NCBI RefSeq assembly: GCF_900112355.1
Contig: NZ_FOLM01000023.1
Coordinates: 20,357-84,356 of the forward strand
DNA length: 64,000 nt
Reading direction: 5' to 3'
DNA from: Streptomyces aidingensis
GTDB lineage: Bacteria > Actinomycetota > Actinomycetes > Streptomycetales > Streptomycetaceae
Part shown: one piece after another, positions 1-9,816 of the stretch
Layout: each line of letters opens with the position of its first letter
Numbering within the stretch: the first letter of the stretch is position 1
Notes under the pieces: generated by a model
The model's input: only the letters and a program-made list of their open reading frames with translations
Databases searched by the model: none
What the model was told of the DNA's origin: nothing
Program-made: the position numbers and the translations under genes

Positions 1-586
1 CCAGATAGCTGCGCAGCAGGGTGCGGGTCTCGTCGATCAGGGCGGCGTCGCCGCCCGGGCCGGCCCGGAAGGCGAGGCCCAGCAGCGCGTCCGCGGACTG
101 CACGCAGACCAGGCAGGCCAGCCCGAGCCGCCCGCCGGGGCCGTCCCCGCCCAGATGCTCGCGCAGCAGGGTGTAGAGCTGCTCGGCGACCCGCTGGTTG
201 GGCCCGTTGTCGTCCCGGCTGTCGGGCACCCCGAAGTCGATCAGGGTGAAGCCCGGCACGGTCCGTTTCATCTCCACGTACGCGTCGAAGCAGACGTCGA
301 GGGCGGGGCGCCAGCCGTGGTCGGGCAGGGCGGCCAGCCGCTCGCGCACCCGGGCGGTGTACGCCTGGAGGTTGCGGTGCGCCAGTGCCTCCACCATCTG
401 CCGCTTGTCGGCGAAGAACCGGTAGACCGAGCCGATCGGTACCCCGGCGGCGGCTGCCACGCCCCGGGTGGAGAGGGCTTCGTAGCCGGTCTCGTCGAGC
501 AGCCGGGCACAGGTGTCCAGTATGCGGTCCAGCCGTTCGGCGCTGCGCTGCTGGACCGGGACCTTGCGGAGCGAGAACGTGTGCAC
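1..586 (-). CDS. TetR family transcriptional regulator (3' end outside window)
   Basis: Partial gene: 195 codons are present and the C-terminus lies beyond the left edge. The N-terminus reads VHTFSLRKVPVQQRSAERL, followed by a TetR helix-turn-helix at about residues 15-65 with the family-typical segment GVAAAAGVPIGSVYRFFADK. The rest is helical ligand-binding domain. The GTG at 586 was chosen because it opens the frame shortly after the stop of the upstream membrane-protein gene at 603; the ATG at 594 is in another frame. The 16-base gap suggests one transcript with that gene, so it may be the local repressor of the membrane-protein/beta-helix genes (inference). Ligand unknown. Confidence 0.85.
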   Translation of the reverse strand, partial: MHTFSLRKVPVQQRSAERLDRILDTCARLLDETGYEALSTRGVAAAAGVPIGSVYRFFADKRQMVEALAHRNLQAYTARVRERLAALPDHGWRPALDVCFDAYVEMKRTVPGFTLIDFGVPDSRDDNGPNQRVAEQLYTLLREHLGGDGPGGRLGLACLVCVQSADALLGLAFRAGPGGDAALIDETRTLLRSYL

Positions 587-602
587 GTGTCCATCCTGCC
601 GT

Positions 603-1871
603 TCAGCCGGACATCAGGAGGGCGAGTCCGGCCAGTGTGTAGCCGATCATCAGGATCAGCAGGGGGATCTGGCCGGCCACCGCCCGGTGCGGCGGAAAGA
701 GGCGTACCGCCCGGTCGTGGGCGGCGACCACCCCGCCGAGGTGCCCGGCGACGATGGCGCCGACCTGCACGGTGGCCAGGGCGGCGGCCGGCAGGGCGAC
801 GGCGGGCGCCCCCACCGCCCGCGGTGCCTCGGTGAGCAGCATCTCCAGGTAGTGGGCGATCAGGTAGCCGGCCGCGATGGGCACCAGGGAGTGGGCGAAC
901 TGCGCCTCCCCGGGCCGGTGTTCTGGACCGGCGGCGAACAGCCGGGCGGCGCTGGTGGCGGCCACCATGGCGAGGGCGACCACGGCGACGGTGGTGAGCA
1001 GGCCCAGGGTGCGGGCCGCGGTGGTGCCGGCCGGCAGCCAGGACGGCGGCCCGGTGAGGGTCAGCCCGTCGTAGGCGGTGGCGGCCAGCAGGACGCACAC
1101 GGTGGCGGTCAGGCCCGGGCGGGGGCGGACGGTGTCCAGGCCGTGCAGCGGCAGCCGCAGCACCGGGCGGCCGTCGGCGGGGCGGCGGCCCACCGGGGCG
1201 AGGCTGCCCAGCAGGCCGGAGTGGACGGTGAAGGGGTCGCAGCGGTCGAACCAGCCGCTGCCCCAGCAGGCGGCCCCGGCCAGTTGTACGGCGCTGTAGG
1301 CCAGGACGAAGACGGCGACGGTGGCGGGCGACTGCGGTTCGGGCGAGGCGAGTTCGGTCCAGGCGTAGCCGAGGAGGCCGGCCGCGGCCGGCCAGTGGCC
1401 GAGCCCCTCCGGCACCTCGCGCCGCCCGCCGATGCCGGTGGCCGGGTCGCGGCCCAGCGCCCGGCAGGCCAGGGCGTGCAGGGTGCGCAGCGGGTCCAGC
1501 CGCCGCCAGACCGGTCCCAGCAGCAGGGAGGCGGGGACCAGCCCGGCCCAGAGCACGGCGTGCAGCAGCCGGGGGGCGGCATCGCTGCCGAGCAGCGCGG
1601 CGGCCAGGGTGTACAGGTAGGCGGCGAGGCCGAGGACGCGCGGCAGCAGCCTGGCGGCCGGGGCGTCGGCGGCCCGCCGCAGGGCGTCGGGCAGCGGGCG
1701 GCCCGCGGTGTCGCCGCGCAGCCGCGAGCGCTCCCAGAGCAGGCCCAGTGCCAGGAAGGAGATCAGCAGGGCGGCGAAGGCACCGGCGTAGGCGTAGAAC
1801 GGCGACACCGGCAGCTCATGGCCCTGCCCGGTGCCATGGGCCAGCACGCCGCCGGGCCCGCCGCCGCTCAC
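603..1871 (-). CDS. Polytopic membrane protein, fenitrothion-hydrolase-like (FedB-type) family
   Basis: About 422 residues, mostly hydrophobic, with roughly ten membrane segments. Near the N-terminus is VLAHGTGQGHELPVSPF, which resembles the conserved AHG-x-G-x(2)-DLP opening of actinobacterial proteins annotated as fenitrothion hydrolase; this is recalled similarity, and a role in organophosphate hydrolysis is unproven. The start is uncertain: GTG at 1871 has a GGGGG stretch upstream, while GTG at 1847 sits directly before LAHGTG. It follows the beta-helix gene after about 160 bases and precedes the TetR gene by 16 bases, so the three may form one transcription unit. Histidines in the N-terminal loop could bind metal (inference). 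Actual function unknown. Confidence 0.7.
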   Translation of the reverse strand: MSGGGPGGVLAHGTGQGHELPVSPFYAYAGAFAALLISFLALGLLWERSRLRGDTAGRPLPDALRRAADAPAARLLPRVLGLAAYLYTLAAALLGSDAAPRLLHAVLWAGLVPASLLLGPVWRRLDPLRTLHALACRALGRDPATGIGGRREVPEGLGHWPAAAGLLGYAWTELASPEPQSPATVAVFVLAYSAVQLAGAACWGSGWFDRCDPFTVHSGLLGSLAPVGRRPADGRPVLRLPLHGLDTVRPRPGLTATVCVLLAATAYDGLTLTGPPSWLPAGTTAARTLGLLTTVAVVALAMVAATSAARLFAAGPEHRPGEAQFAHSLVPIAAGYLIAHYLEMLLTEAPRAVGAPAVALPAAALATVQVGAIVAGHLGGVVAAHDRAVRLFPPHRAVAGQIPLLILMIGYTLAGLALLMSG

Positions 1872-2031
1872 CCGGGCCCCCGGCGGGCGGCACCGGCGCA
1901 CCGCGGCCGGCGCGCCCCGTGCACCAGGCGCACGCGGGCCCGGCCCCGCCGGGCCCGGCCCGAGGGGGGTGCCGTCGGCATGTGGCCGCCGCCGTGCCGC
2001 CGGCGGCGGGGAGCGGGAGCGCCGTGGGCCG

Positions 2032-4110
2032 TCATGCGGCGGCCGCCACCGGTGCCGCGGCCGGCCGGTCGCGGCGGGCCGCGACGGTGACCGCCCAGAC
2101 CACCCACACCAGGGCCAGCAGGCCGCGCAGCCAGGCGGGGCCGATCGGCAGATACGGGATCAGCCACAGCGATTTGTCGATGGCGTCGAGCAGGGTCAGC
2201 CCGCCCAGCGCCACCGTGGTCCAGGCGAAGCCGGGCCGGCTGCGGCGCAGCGCCAGGCCGGTGCCCACCCACCACGCCCCCATGAGCAGCAGCGCCGCCG
2301 GCACCAGGGGGGTGTGGGCGTAGGAGGAGGCCGAGCCGAGGAGGTCCAGCGCCAGCCCGGCCGCGCCCAGCCCGGCGGCGGCCGTGGCCATGGTGTCGGT
2401 GCGCAGCCGGCGCCACCACAGCAGTCCGCCGACCAGTCCCAGCACCACCGCGATCACCGCGGTGAGCTGTACCTCCACCCGGGCCGGGCCGCGCGCGCCG
2501 TACCAGTCGCAGCCGCCCGGGACCCGGGCCTCGCCGATGTCGTAGTCCGCGCACACCAGTTGCTGGGCCATCTTGACCGGCTCGCCGATCAGCCGGTGCG
2601 AGCCGGGGCCGGAGACGTCGCCGGGGGCGGCGCCGCACTCGGGCAGCACCGGCGGGTTGCTGGCGCCGGTGTCGCCCTGCCAGCAGTTGCCGCGGCCCTG
2701 GCCGTCCCACCACACGTCCAGCTTGTTGGGGCGGGATTCGCCCTCCGGGGTGCGGCCCAGCACATTGTCCGCGTAGTGGTTGTGGTGGGAGGTGTCGGTC
2801 TGTTTGCCGAGGGCGGTCTCCCCCCGGACGAAGGCCGGGACCGAGGTGAGGTAGAAGGCGGCCCGCTGGTGGCCCCACAGGTGGTTCTCGCGGTACAGGT
2901 TCCAGTTGCCGCCGGCCGTGATGATGCCGCTGCCCGGGGGCATGGAGACGGCCGGGCAGACCACGCCGTCCCGGTAGCCGCGTTCCGCGACCGGCTTGGC
3001 GCAGGTGCCGTCCTTGACGTAGCGGTAGTAGTTCTGGTTGTTGTCGTGGATCAGGTTGTGCTCGAACAGCGCGTGATTCTGCGGCAGTCCCGGGTGGTCG
3101 GGGAAGGCGCTGTCCATGGAGGCGCCGGCCTGGTTGTGGTCGAACTCGTTGCCGTGCACCCAGACGGAGTTCCCGGCCGTGCCGGAGTAGCCGACCATGT
3201 TGTGGTGCGAGCGGCAGCCGGTGATCTCCACGGCGTAGCGCTTCACCCGGTGGCCGGCCACGTCCCCGTTGATGTCGGAGGCGCTGCCCGGGTAGATGCC
3301 GGAGTCGCCGTTGCCGTACGCCTCGCAGCCGGTGTAGAGGCCGTTGTCGCTGGCGAAGGTGAGGAAGCCGTACTCCTCGTTCCACCGGCCGAGCATCCGG
3401 TCGATCACGAAGCCGTCCGTGGCCAGCACGTACACGGCGTTGAACAGGGTCTGCTGGACGGTGAAGTTGCGCAAATAGATGCCGTCGGCCCGGTCGGCCC
3501 GCAGGGCGTTGAGCCTGCTGAAACCGGCGTCCAGCACCACGTCCTCGGGGCGGGCGCCGGTGCCGGATATCTGGAGGTCCTCGATGCCGAGCACGGCGAC
3601 CAGGTTCTGGTTGTGCGGGCAGGCCAGTTGCTGTTCCCAGCTCAGCACCTGGTAGTCGGTGACGCCGAAGCGGGCCCAGCGCGCGTCGAGCTCGGCGCAT
3701 TCGCCCTGCGGTGCGGCGCGGTAGGGCTCCTCCCGGTACTCGCCGGGCAGCACGGCGATGGTCATGCCGGGCCGGTCCACGGCGTTCACCGCGTCCTGGA
3801 GGTGGCGGTGGCCGTCCTTCCGGCAGGCGGCGAAGAGTTCTTCGTTCTCCCGGCGCAGCTCGTCGGGGAAGCCGGCGGTCCGGCGGGCGAAGTCGTCCGG
3901 GTCGTCCTTGCAGACCAGCAGGTCGGGGGCGGTGTCGCGGTACTGGGGCACGCCGTGTGTGCCGTCCGGGAATTCGACCTCGCGCTCCTCGTGCGCCTGC
4001 GCGGGCGCGGCGCCGAGCAGCACGGCGGCGAGTGCCGCGAGCGCGGTGAGGGGGACGGCCGTGCGGGGGCCCGGCAGCAGCGCGCGGAGGCGCTCGGGAA
4101 GGGCAGGCAT
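2032..4110 (-). CDS. Secreted right-handed parallel beta-helix protein with C-terminal membrane domain
   Basis: 692 residues from the ATG at 4110; a TTG at 4128 would add six residues. Residues 1 to about 40 form a signal peptide ending AQA before HEEREVEF, so the mature protein could start with His. About residues 100-500 show repeated short strands with Asn/Gly/His turns (GNGDSGIYPGSASDINGD, ENHLWGHQRAAFY), the pattern of PbH1/NosD-like solenoids. Several Cys could pair outside the cell. About five hydrophobic helices follow near residues 530-680, and the protein ends in an Ala-rich tail. NosD proteins assist copper insertion in nitrous oxide reductase and other family members bind polysaccharide; nothing here decides between them. 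It shares its strand with the membrane-protein and TetR genes. Confidence 0.8.
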   Translation of the reverse strand: MPALPERLRALLPGPRTAVPLTALAALAAVLLGAAPAQAHEEREVEFPDGTHGVPQYRDTAPDLLVCKDDPDDFARRTAGFPDELRRENEELFAACRKDGHRHLQDAVNAVDRPGMTIAVLPGEYREEPYRAAPQGECAELDARWARFGVTDYQVLSWEQQLACPHNQNLVAVLGIEDLQISGTGARPEDVVLDAGFSRLNALRADRADGIYLRNFTVQQTLFNAVYVLATDGFVIDRMLGRWNEEYGFLTFASDNGLYTGCEAYGNGDSGIYPGSASDINGDVAGHRVKRYAVEITGCRSHHNMVGYSGTAGNSVWVHGNEFDHNQAGASMDSAFPDHPGLPQNHALFEHNLIHDNNQNYYRYVKDGTCAKPVAERGYRDGVVCPAVSMPPGSGIITAGGNWNLYRENHLWGHQRAAFYLTSVPAFVRGETALGKQTDTSHHNHYADNVLGRTPEGESRPNKLDVWWDGQGRGNCWQGDTGASNPPVLPECGAAPGDVSGPGSHRLIGEPVKMAQQLVCADYDIGEARVPGGCDWYGARGPARVEVQLTAVIAVVLGLVGGLLWWRRLRTDTMATAAAGLGAAGLALDLLGSASSYAHTPLVPAALLLMGAWWVGTGLALRRSRPGFAWTTVALGGLTLLDAIDKSLWLIPYLPIGPAWLRGLLALVWVVWAVTVAARRDRPAAAPVAAAA

Positions 4111-4188
4111 GCGCGAAGAGTAGAGCAATGCTCAGCTTTCGGAACCCCTTCCGCCGAGATCTCCGGCCGTCGCACTCCGGCCGGATCG

Positions 4189-4233
4189 TTGACTTCCCCG
4201 GAACTGATTCCTATGGTCTGGCAAAGGAATCAG
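4189..4233 (+). promoter_or_regulatory. hmgA promoter with overlapping operator-like dyad
   Basis: TTGACT at 4189-4194 and TATGGT at 4212-4217 are separated by exactly 17 bases, a good match to vegetative (HrdB-type) promoters. The inverted repeat CTGATTCC (4204-4211) and GGAATCAG (4226-4233), with a 14-base spacer, brackets the -10 hexamer, so a bound dimer would block polymerase. The hmgA start codon is at 4269. No transcription start was measured. The dyad does not resemble the usual HutC core GTnTAnAC, so the regulator may not be the downstream GntR protein. Confidence 0.6.
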
Positions 4234-4268
4234 ACGGGCGGGGGCAGGGGCAGCGAAGGAGCCATGCG

Positions 4269-5603
4269 ATGGGCACCCATGGAATGGTCACCGGGCCGGG
4301 CGGCGCTGCCGTGAAGCCGGCCTACTCGCCGGGATTCGGCAACGAGCACAGCAGCGAGGCGGTCCCCGGGGCGCTCCCGGTGGGACGCAACTCGCCCCAG
4401 CGGGCGCCCCTGGGCCTGTACGCCGAGCAGCTCAGCGGAACCGCCTTCACCCAGCCCCGGGCCGCCAACCGCCGCTCCTGGCTCTACCGCATCCGGCCCT
4501 CCGCGGCCCACCCCCGCTTCACCCGCACCGGCAACGGCCGGCTGCGCGGCGCGCCGTTCGAGGAGACCGTGCCCGACCCCAACCGGCTGCGCTGGGACCC
4601 GCTGCCCGACCCGGACCCTGACACCGACTTCGTCTCCGGCCTGTGGACCCTGGGCGGCAACGGGGACGTGCGGCAGCGCACCGGCATCGCCATCCACCTC
4701 TACCGGGCCTCCGCCTCCATGACCGACCGGGTGTTCGGCGACTCCGACGGCGAACTGCTGATCGTCCCGGAGCGCGGCACCCTGCTGCTGCTCACCGAGT
4801 TCGGCGCGCTGCGCGCCGGGCCCGGCGACATCGCGCTGATTCCGCGCGGGGTGCGGTTCCGGGTGGAGCTGCCGGAGGGCGGCCCGGTCCGCGGCTATGT
4901 CTGCGAGAACTACGGCACCCCGTTCGACCTGCCCGAGCTCGGCCCGATCGGCGCCAACGGCCTGGCCAATCCCCGCGACTTCCTGGCGCCCACCGCCGCG
5001 TACGACGAGAATCCGGACCGCCCCGTCGAGGTGATCAACAAGTTCTGCGGCAATCTGTGGGCCGCGGTCTACGACCACTCACCGCTCGACGTGGTCGCCT
5101 GGCACGGCAGCCATGTCCCCTATCTGTACGATCTGCGGCGGTTCAACGTGCTGGGCACGATCAGCTACGACCACCCCGATCCGTCCCTGTTCACGGTGCT
5201 CACCTCGGCCTCCGGCACCCCCGGACTGGCCAACGCCGACTTCGTGGTCTTCGCCCCGCGCTGGCTGGTCGGCGAGGACACCTTCCGCCCGCCCTACTTC
5301 CACCGGAATGTGATGAGCGAGTACATGGGGCTGATCGAGGGCTCCTACGACGCCAAGGCCGAGGGCTTCCGGCCGGGCGGCGGCTCGCTGCACAACATGA
5401 TGTCCGCGCACGGACCGGACCGGGAGACCTTCGACCGGGCCTCGGCCGCCGAGCTGCGCCCGCAGAAGACCGACGACGGGCTCGCCTTCATGTTCGAGAC
5501 CCGCTGGCCGGTGACCCTCACCGCACAGGCCCTGTCCGCCGGACACCTGCAGCGGGGATACGACGAGGTATGGCAGGGTCTTGAGCGTCATTTCCGACCG
5601 TAG
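4269..5603 (+). CDS. hmgA: Homogentisate 1,2-dioxygenase
   Basis: 444 residues, normal for the family. It opens the ring of homogentisate to maleylacetoacetate in tyrosine and phenylalanine catabolism, a cytosolic Fe(II) cupin enzyme. The iron ligands are visible as His345 (YFHRN), Glu351 (MSEYMG) and His381 (SAHGPD), with the same spacing as human His335/Glu341/His371; the catalytic His302 lies in YDHPDPS. The ATG at 4269 is preceded by AAGGAG at 4256-4261; an in-frame upstream extension lacks a ribosome site and is probably untranslated leader. Hpd and the later enzymes (maleylacetoacetate isomerase, fumarylacetoacetase) are not in the window. A promoter with a dyad precedes it, and a GntR-type regulator follows 47 bases later. 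Confidence 0.97.
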   Translation: MGTHGMVTGPGGAAVKPAYSPGFGNEHSSEAVPGALPVGRNSPQRAPLGLYAEQLSGTAFTQPRAANRRSWLYRIRPSAAHPRFTRTGNGRLRGAPFEETVPDPNRLRWDPLPDPDPDTDFVSGLWTLGGNGDVRQRTGIAIHLYRASASMTDRVFGDSDGELLIVPERGTLLLLTEFGALRAGPGDIALIPRGVRFRVELPEGGPVRGYVCENYGTPFDLPELGPIGANGLANPRDFLAPTAAYDENPDRPVEVINKFCGNLWAAVYDHSPLDVVAWHGSHVPYLYDLRRFNVLGTISYDHPDPSLFTVLTSASGTPGLANADFVVFAPRWLVGEDTFRPPYFHRNVMSEYMGLIEGSYDAKAEGFRPGGGSLHNMMSAHGPDRETFDRASAAELRPQKTDDGLAFMFETRWPVTLTAQALSAGHLQRGYDEVWQGLERHFRP

Positions 5604-5650
5604 GACCTGCTAGTACCCACTCAGCGCGCGCATATCCCGGAGGCCCCGCC

Positions 5651-6406
5651 GTGACCGCTTTCGCCCCCGACTCGCTCGAACTGAACCGGAAGCTCCCGCT
5701 CTGGTATCAGGTATCGCAGTCGCTGCGCGCGTCCATACTCGGCCGGGCCGCCGGGGCCCCGCTGCGGCTGCCCACCGAGGAGCAGCTCGCCGAGCACTAC
5801 GGGGTCAGCGTGCTCACCATGCGGCAGGCCCTGAAGGAACTGGAGACCGAGGGGCTGATCAGCAGACACCGGCGGCGCGGCACCTTCATCGAACCGGACG
5901 CCAGGGGCGGGGCGCCGGTGCGGCTGCTGGGATCGCTGGACGCCATCGTGGCCCAGCAGTCCGGCGACCTGACCACCGTGCTGGACCACGGGCCCACCCC
6001 GGTGCCGCCGGAGCTGGCCGGCTACTTCCCCGGCCTGCGCGAAGCGGCCGGCTACCGGCGGGTGCGCCGGGATCCGGAGAGCGGCGACCCGACGAGCTGG
6101 GCGGAGAATCTGGTGCTGCCCGAGGTGGCGGAGCGGATCGACCCGGCCGATCTGGAGCGGTGGCCCATGACCAGGATTCTGCGGGACACGGCCGGGGTCA
6201 CCGTCTCCCGGATCGCCAACACCGTGCAGGCGCGGCTGGCCGATCCGCGCACCTCGCAGCTGCTCCGGGTACCGCTGCTCAGCCCGATCCTGCACTGCAC
6301 CGGCGTGGCCTACGACGAGCACGACCGGGCGGTGGATGTGGTGCGCATCCACTACCGGGGAGATCGTTTCTCCTTCGCCGTGACGGTGGACGCGGCTCCG
6401 CACTGA
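5651..6406 (+). CDS. GntR family transcriptional regulator, HutC subfamily
   Basis: 251 residues. The N-terminal winged helix-turn-helix is at about residues 15-80 (LPTEEQLAEHYGVSVLTMRQ, RHRRRGTFIEP). A UTRA effector domain, the HutC-type small-molecule fold, covers about 100-245. The GTG start at 5651 has GGAGG at 5639-5643. It lies 47 bases after hmgA on the same strand and may be co-transcribed, which makes a role in aromatic amino acid catabolism plausible but unproven. HutC-type regulators are usually repressors released by a pathway metabolite. The gene ends against a long hairpin that separates it from a convergent small gene. Confidence 0.93.
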   Translation: MTAFAPDSLELNRKLPLWYQVSQSLRASILGRAAGAPLRLPTEEQLAEHYGVSVLTMRQALKELETEGLISRHRRRGTFIEPDARGGAPVRLLGSLDAIVAQQSGDLTTVLDHGPTPVPPELAGYFPGLREAAGYRRVRRDPESGDPTSWAENLVLPEVAERIDPADLERWPMTRILRDTAGVTVSRIANTVQARLADPRTSQLLRVPLLSPILHCTGVAYDEHDRAVDVVRIHYRGDRFSFAVTVDAAPH

Positions 6407-6426
6407 ACGCCGCCGCGGGGCGCGGT

Positions 6427-6469
6427 GGCCGGCGGGCCCGGCCGTGCGGCCGGCTCCGGCCCGCCGGCC
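6427..6469. terminator. Double-stem hairpin between convergent genes
   Basis: The arms GGCCGGCGGGCC (6427-6438) and GGCCCGCCGGCC (6458-6469) pair perfectly. Inside the loop a second palindrome, CGGCCG-tg-CGGCCG, spans 6439-6452. It fills the 65-base gap between the ends of the GntR gene and the small minus-strand gene, so a bidirectional terminator is likely. There is no T run, as is common in Streptomyces. Confidence 0.65.
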
Positions 6470-6471
6470 GG

Positions 6472-6735
6472 TTACGCCTGACCGCCGAACAGCGTCCGGC
6501 GGAGCCGGCGCAGCGGCGCCAGCAGCATGACCTTGGCGCCCCGGCGCTCGTGCCCGGCACGCCGGTCATGCTTCGTCAGCTCACGCATGAGCATGCTGGC
6601 GTCCTCGGCGTCGTGCCGCTGTGCCGCGGGGCCGGAGAGCACGCTCAGATGGCGCTCCAGGCGCGAGCCGGACGTTCCGCTCCCGCAGTTGACGGCAGGC
6701 ACTCGGGGCCTGCTCCGCGCAGTTATCTGCTCCAT
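6472..6735 (-). CDS. Small basic protein of unknown function
   Basis: 87 residues starting MEQITARSRPRVPAVNC. It is Arg/Leu-rich with a C-terminal stretch MLLAPLRRLRRTLFGG that could be an amphipathic or membrane-skirting helix. The ATG at 6735 is preceded by GGGAG at about 5 bases, and codon third positions are G/C-rich over most of the gene, supporting a real CDS. It is divergent from the DUF5925 ATPase gene, with about 150 bases between start codons for the two promoters. I recall similar short proteins beside homogentisate/ATPase genes in Streptomyces but know no function. Confidence 0.65.
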   Translation of the reverse strand: MEQITARSRPRVPAVNCGSGTSGSRLERHLSVLSGPAAQRHDAEDASMLMRELTKHDRRAGHERRGAKVMLLAPLRRLRRTLFGGQA

Positions 6736-6884
6736 GACTCTCCCACCCGTACAAGGGCACCCGGTGCGGGCAGGGTAACCCTAACGCCCCACACATGCGC
6801 ATGGGTATCCCGGTCCTCCGATTCACCTTCCCCTGCGCGAGGTTGACGAACATCGCCCGTTCGTCTTTCAACAAGGAAACTCTC

Positions 6885-8084
<1,200 letters not shown>

Positions 8085-8096
8085 CCGCCGTGGGGA

Positions 8097-8123
8097 CCGC
8101 TCCGGCCCGGGCGGCCGGAGCGG
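8097..8123. terminator. Bidirectional hairpin terminator
   Basis: CCGCTCCGGCC (8097-8107) pairs perfectly with GGCCGGAGCGG (8113-8123) across a five-base loop. It lies 12 bases after the ATPase stop codon and 40 bases before the end of the convergent pirin gene. Confidence 0.75.
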
Positions 8124-8162
8124 GAAGGTGTTCCGGCCCCGGGCCCCGGCCCCGGCCGCCGG

Positions 8163-9131
8163 CTAGGCGTCGCGGGTCCGGCCGCGGGGCTTGAGCGGGA
8201 CGGAGGGGAGTCCGGGGGCGGCCAGGCGCGCCCCGGAGTAGCCGTGGACCTCGCCGAAGCGCTCACCGGCCGTCCAGGCCCGGCGGGCGTCGGCGATCTC
8301 CTCGGCCGTGCGGGCCACGAAGTTCCACCACATCACCAGGCGTTCCTCGAACGGGACACCGCCGAGCAGCATCAGCGCGGAATCGGTGTCCGCGCGCAGC
8401 GGGAGTTCGCGCCGGCCGGTGCCGAGGTAGAGCAGCGAGCCGGGGGTGAGCGGGACGCCGTCCACCTCCGGGGCGCCGCTCATGGTGAGCGCCGCGTACT
8501 CGAAGTCCTCCTCGGCCGGCAGGCGGGCGTCGGTGCCGGCGCGCAGCGCCAGATCGGCGCCGACCAGCGGCGAAAAGGTGCGGCCCGGCGAGGCCGCGGT
8601 GTCCAGGGTGCCCAGGAGGACGGTGGCGGTCAGTCCGTTGCCGCCCCGGATCACCGGGAGCTCGGCGTGGAACTCCCAGGCCGGCTCGGTGTGCCGGTGG
8701 GCGTCCGGCAGGGCCACCCAGAGCTGGGCGCCGTGCAGCACCGCCGGGTGGTCGCGGGGTGATTCCTCGGAGTGGGCGATGGCCCGGCCGGAGGTCATCA
8801 GGCCGAGCTGGCGCGGCCGGATGGTCTGCAGGCTGCCCAGGCTGTCCCGGTGCAGCACCTCGCCGTCGTGCAGCCAGCTCACCGTCTGGAGACCGGTGTG
8901 CGGATGCGGCGGCACCTGCATGCCGGGCTCGCCGGCGATGTCGTCCGGCCCGTAGTGGTCGACGAAGCACCAGGCGCCGACCATCCGCCGCCCCAGACCG
9001 GGCAGCAGCCGGCGCACCATGGTGGACTCGCCCAGCGGCACCTGCCGGCCGCGCTGGAGTTCCCGCACCGGAGGGGACCAGCCCTCGCCGCCGCACCGCC
9101 GGGGCGCCGGCCGCAGATCGAGATTGCTCAT
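8163..9131 (-). CDS. Pirin family cupin protein
   Basis: 322 residues from the ATG at 9131 (MSNLDLRPAP); an ATG at 9143 would add four residues. The N-terminal cupin contains the pirin signature VDHYGPDDI...PPHPHTGLQTVSW, in which HPHTG supplies metal-binding His residues, and SEESP/HGAQLWVALP completes the cupin site. The second, degenerate cupin domain is at about residues 180-290. Pirins are iron-dependent cytosolic proteins; some act as quercetin dioxygenases and some bind transcription or metabolic enzymes (in Streptomyces, acyl-CoA dehydrogenase has been reported). It is a single gene, convergent with the ATPase gene and divergent from the DUF6624 gene, with 81 bases between the start codons. 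Confidence 0.93.
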   Translation of the reverse strand: MSNLDLRPAPRRCGGEGWSPPVRELQRGRQVPLGESTMVRRLLPGLGRRMVGAWCFVDHYGPDDIAGEPGMQVPPHPHTGLQTVSWLHDGEVLHRDSLGSLQTIRPRQLGLMTSGRAIAHSEESPRDHPAVLHGAQLWVALPDAHRHTEPAWEFHAELPVIRGGNGLTATVLLGTLDTAASPGRTFSPLVGADLALRAGTDARLPAEEDFEYAALTMSGAPEVDGVPLTPGSLLYLGTGRRELPLRADTDSALMLLGGVPFEERLVMWWNFVARTAEEIADARRAWTAGERFGEVHGYSGARLAAPGLPSVPLKPRGRTRDA

Positions 9132-9212
9132 GCCCCCGAGCATGCCCTACCGGGGCGCCGGGCACGATCGAACCCACCGGAGGGCAACGGCAGGGGACGC
9201 ACCGGAGGTCGC

Positions 9213-9797
9213 ATGACGCAGTGGGAGGCGGACGGCAGGGACGGGGAGACGGGCCGGGGGGCCGCCGGCGCGGGCGGCGACGGCGCACAGCCGCGCGATC
9301 CGCGGCTGGCCGCCGAACTGCTCCGCCGGATGGCGGAGGACCAGCGGCTGCGGCAGATCCCCTACGACCGGTGGACCGAGGAGATCCGCGCCGAGCTGCG
9401 GCGCATCGACGAGGAGAACACCGCCTGGCTGAAGGGGGTGACCCAGGCGCACGGCTGGCCCGGCCACTCGCTGGTCGGCCGGGAGGCGGCCACCGCCGCC
9501 TGGCTGCTGGCCCAGCACGCGGACCACGCCTTCCAGGACCGCGCCCGGGAACTTCTCACCACCGCCGTGGTGGCGGGCGACGCCGATCCGGTCCATCTCG
9601 CCTATCTGACGGACCGCTGCCTCACCAACTTCGGCGAGCCGCAGCGCTATGGCACCCAGTACTACGATCCCGGCGACGGGGGCGGCATCCGGCTCTACCC
9701 GGTCGCCGACCCGGAGAATCTGGATTCCCGGCGGGCGGCCCTCGGGCTCGGCCCGCAGGCCGAGTACGACGCCCGCATCCGGGGCGAGACCGGCTAG
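9213..9797 (+). CDS. DUF6624 domain protein
   Basis: 194 residues. The ATG at 9213 has GGAGG at 9204-9208. A charged, Gly/Ala-rich leader of about 28 residues precedes the domain, which shows the conserved run RMAEDQRLRQ, DEENTAWLK, HGWPGHSLVG, AWLLAQHADH, HLAYLTDR, QRYGTQY and DPENLDSRRAALGL. This pattern (ENTAWLK, HGWP, LAQHADH, RYGTQ) is what I recall for DUF6624, a family with no assigned biochemical function. No signal peptide or membrane segment. Divergent from pirin. Confidence 0.88.
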   Translation: MTQWEADGRDGETGRGAAGAGGDGAQPRDPRLAAELLRRMAEDQRLRQIPYDRWTEEIRAELRRIDEENTAWLKGVTQAHGWPGHSLVGREAATAAWLLAQHADHAFQDRARELLTTAVVAGDADPVHLAYLTDRCLTNFGEPQRYGTQYYDPGDGGGIRLYPVADPENLDSRRAALGLGPQAEYDARIRGETG

Positions 9798-9816
9798 CCG
9801 CCGGGGGCCGCGCGGG

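Noticed and set aside
513..2090. Long plus-strand open frame opposite the membrane protein
   Set aside because: Composition is Gly/Gln/Ala/Arg with no folded-protein pattern; it is the antisense of the real minus-strand gene, as happens in very GC-rich DNA.
1831..4314. 827-codon plus-strand open frame opposite the beta-helix gene
   Set aside because: Complement of a clear secreted protein gene; third-position bias favours the minus strand.
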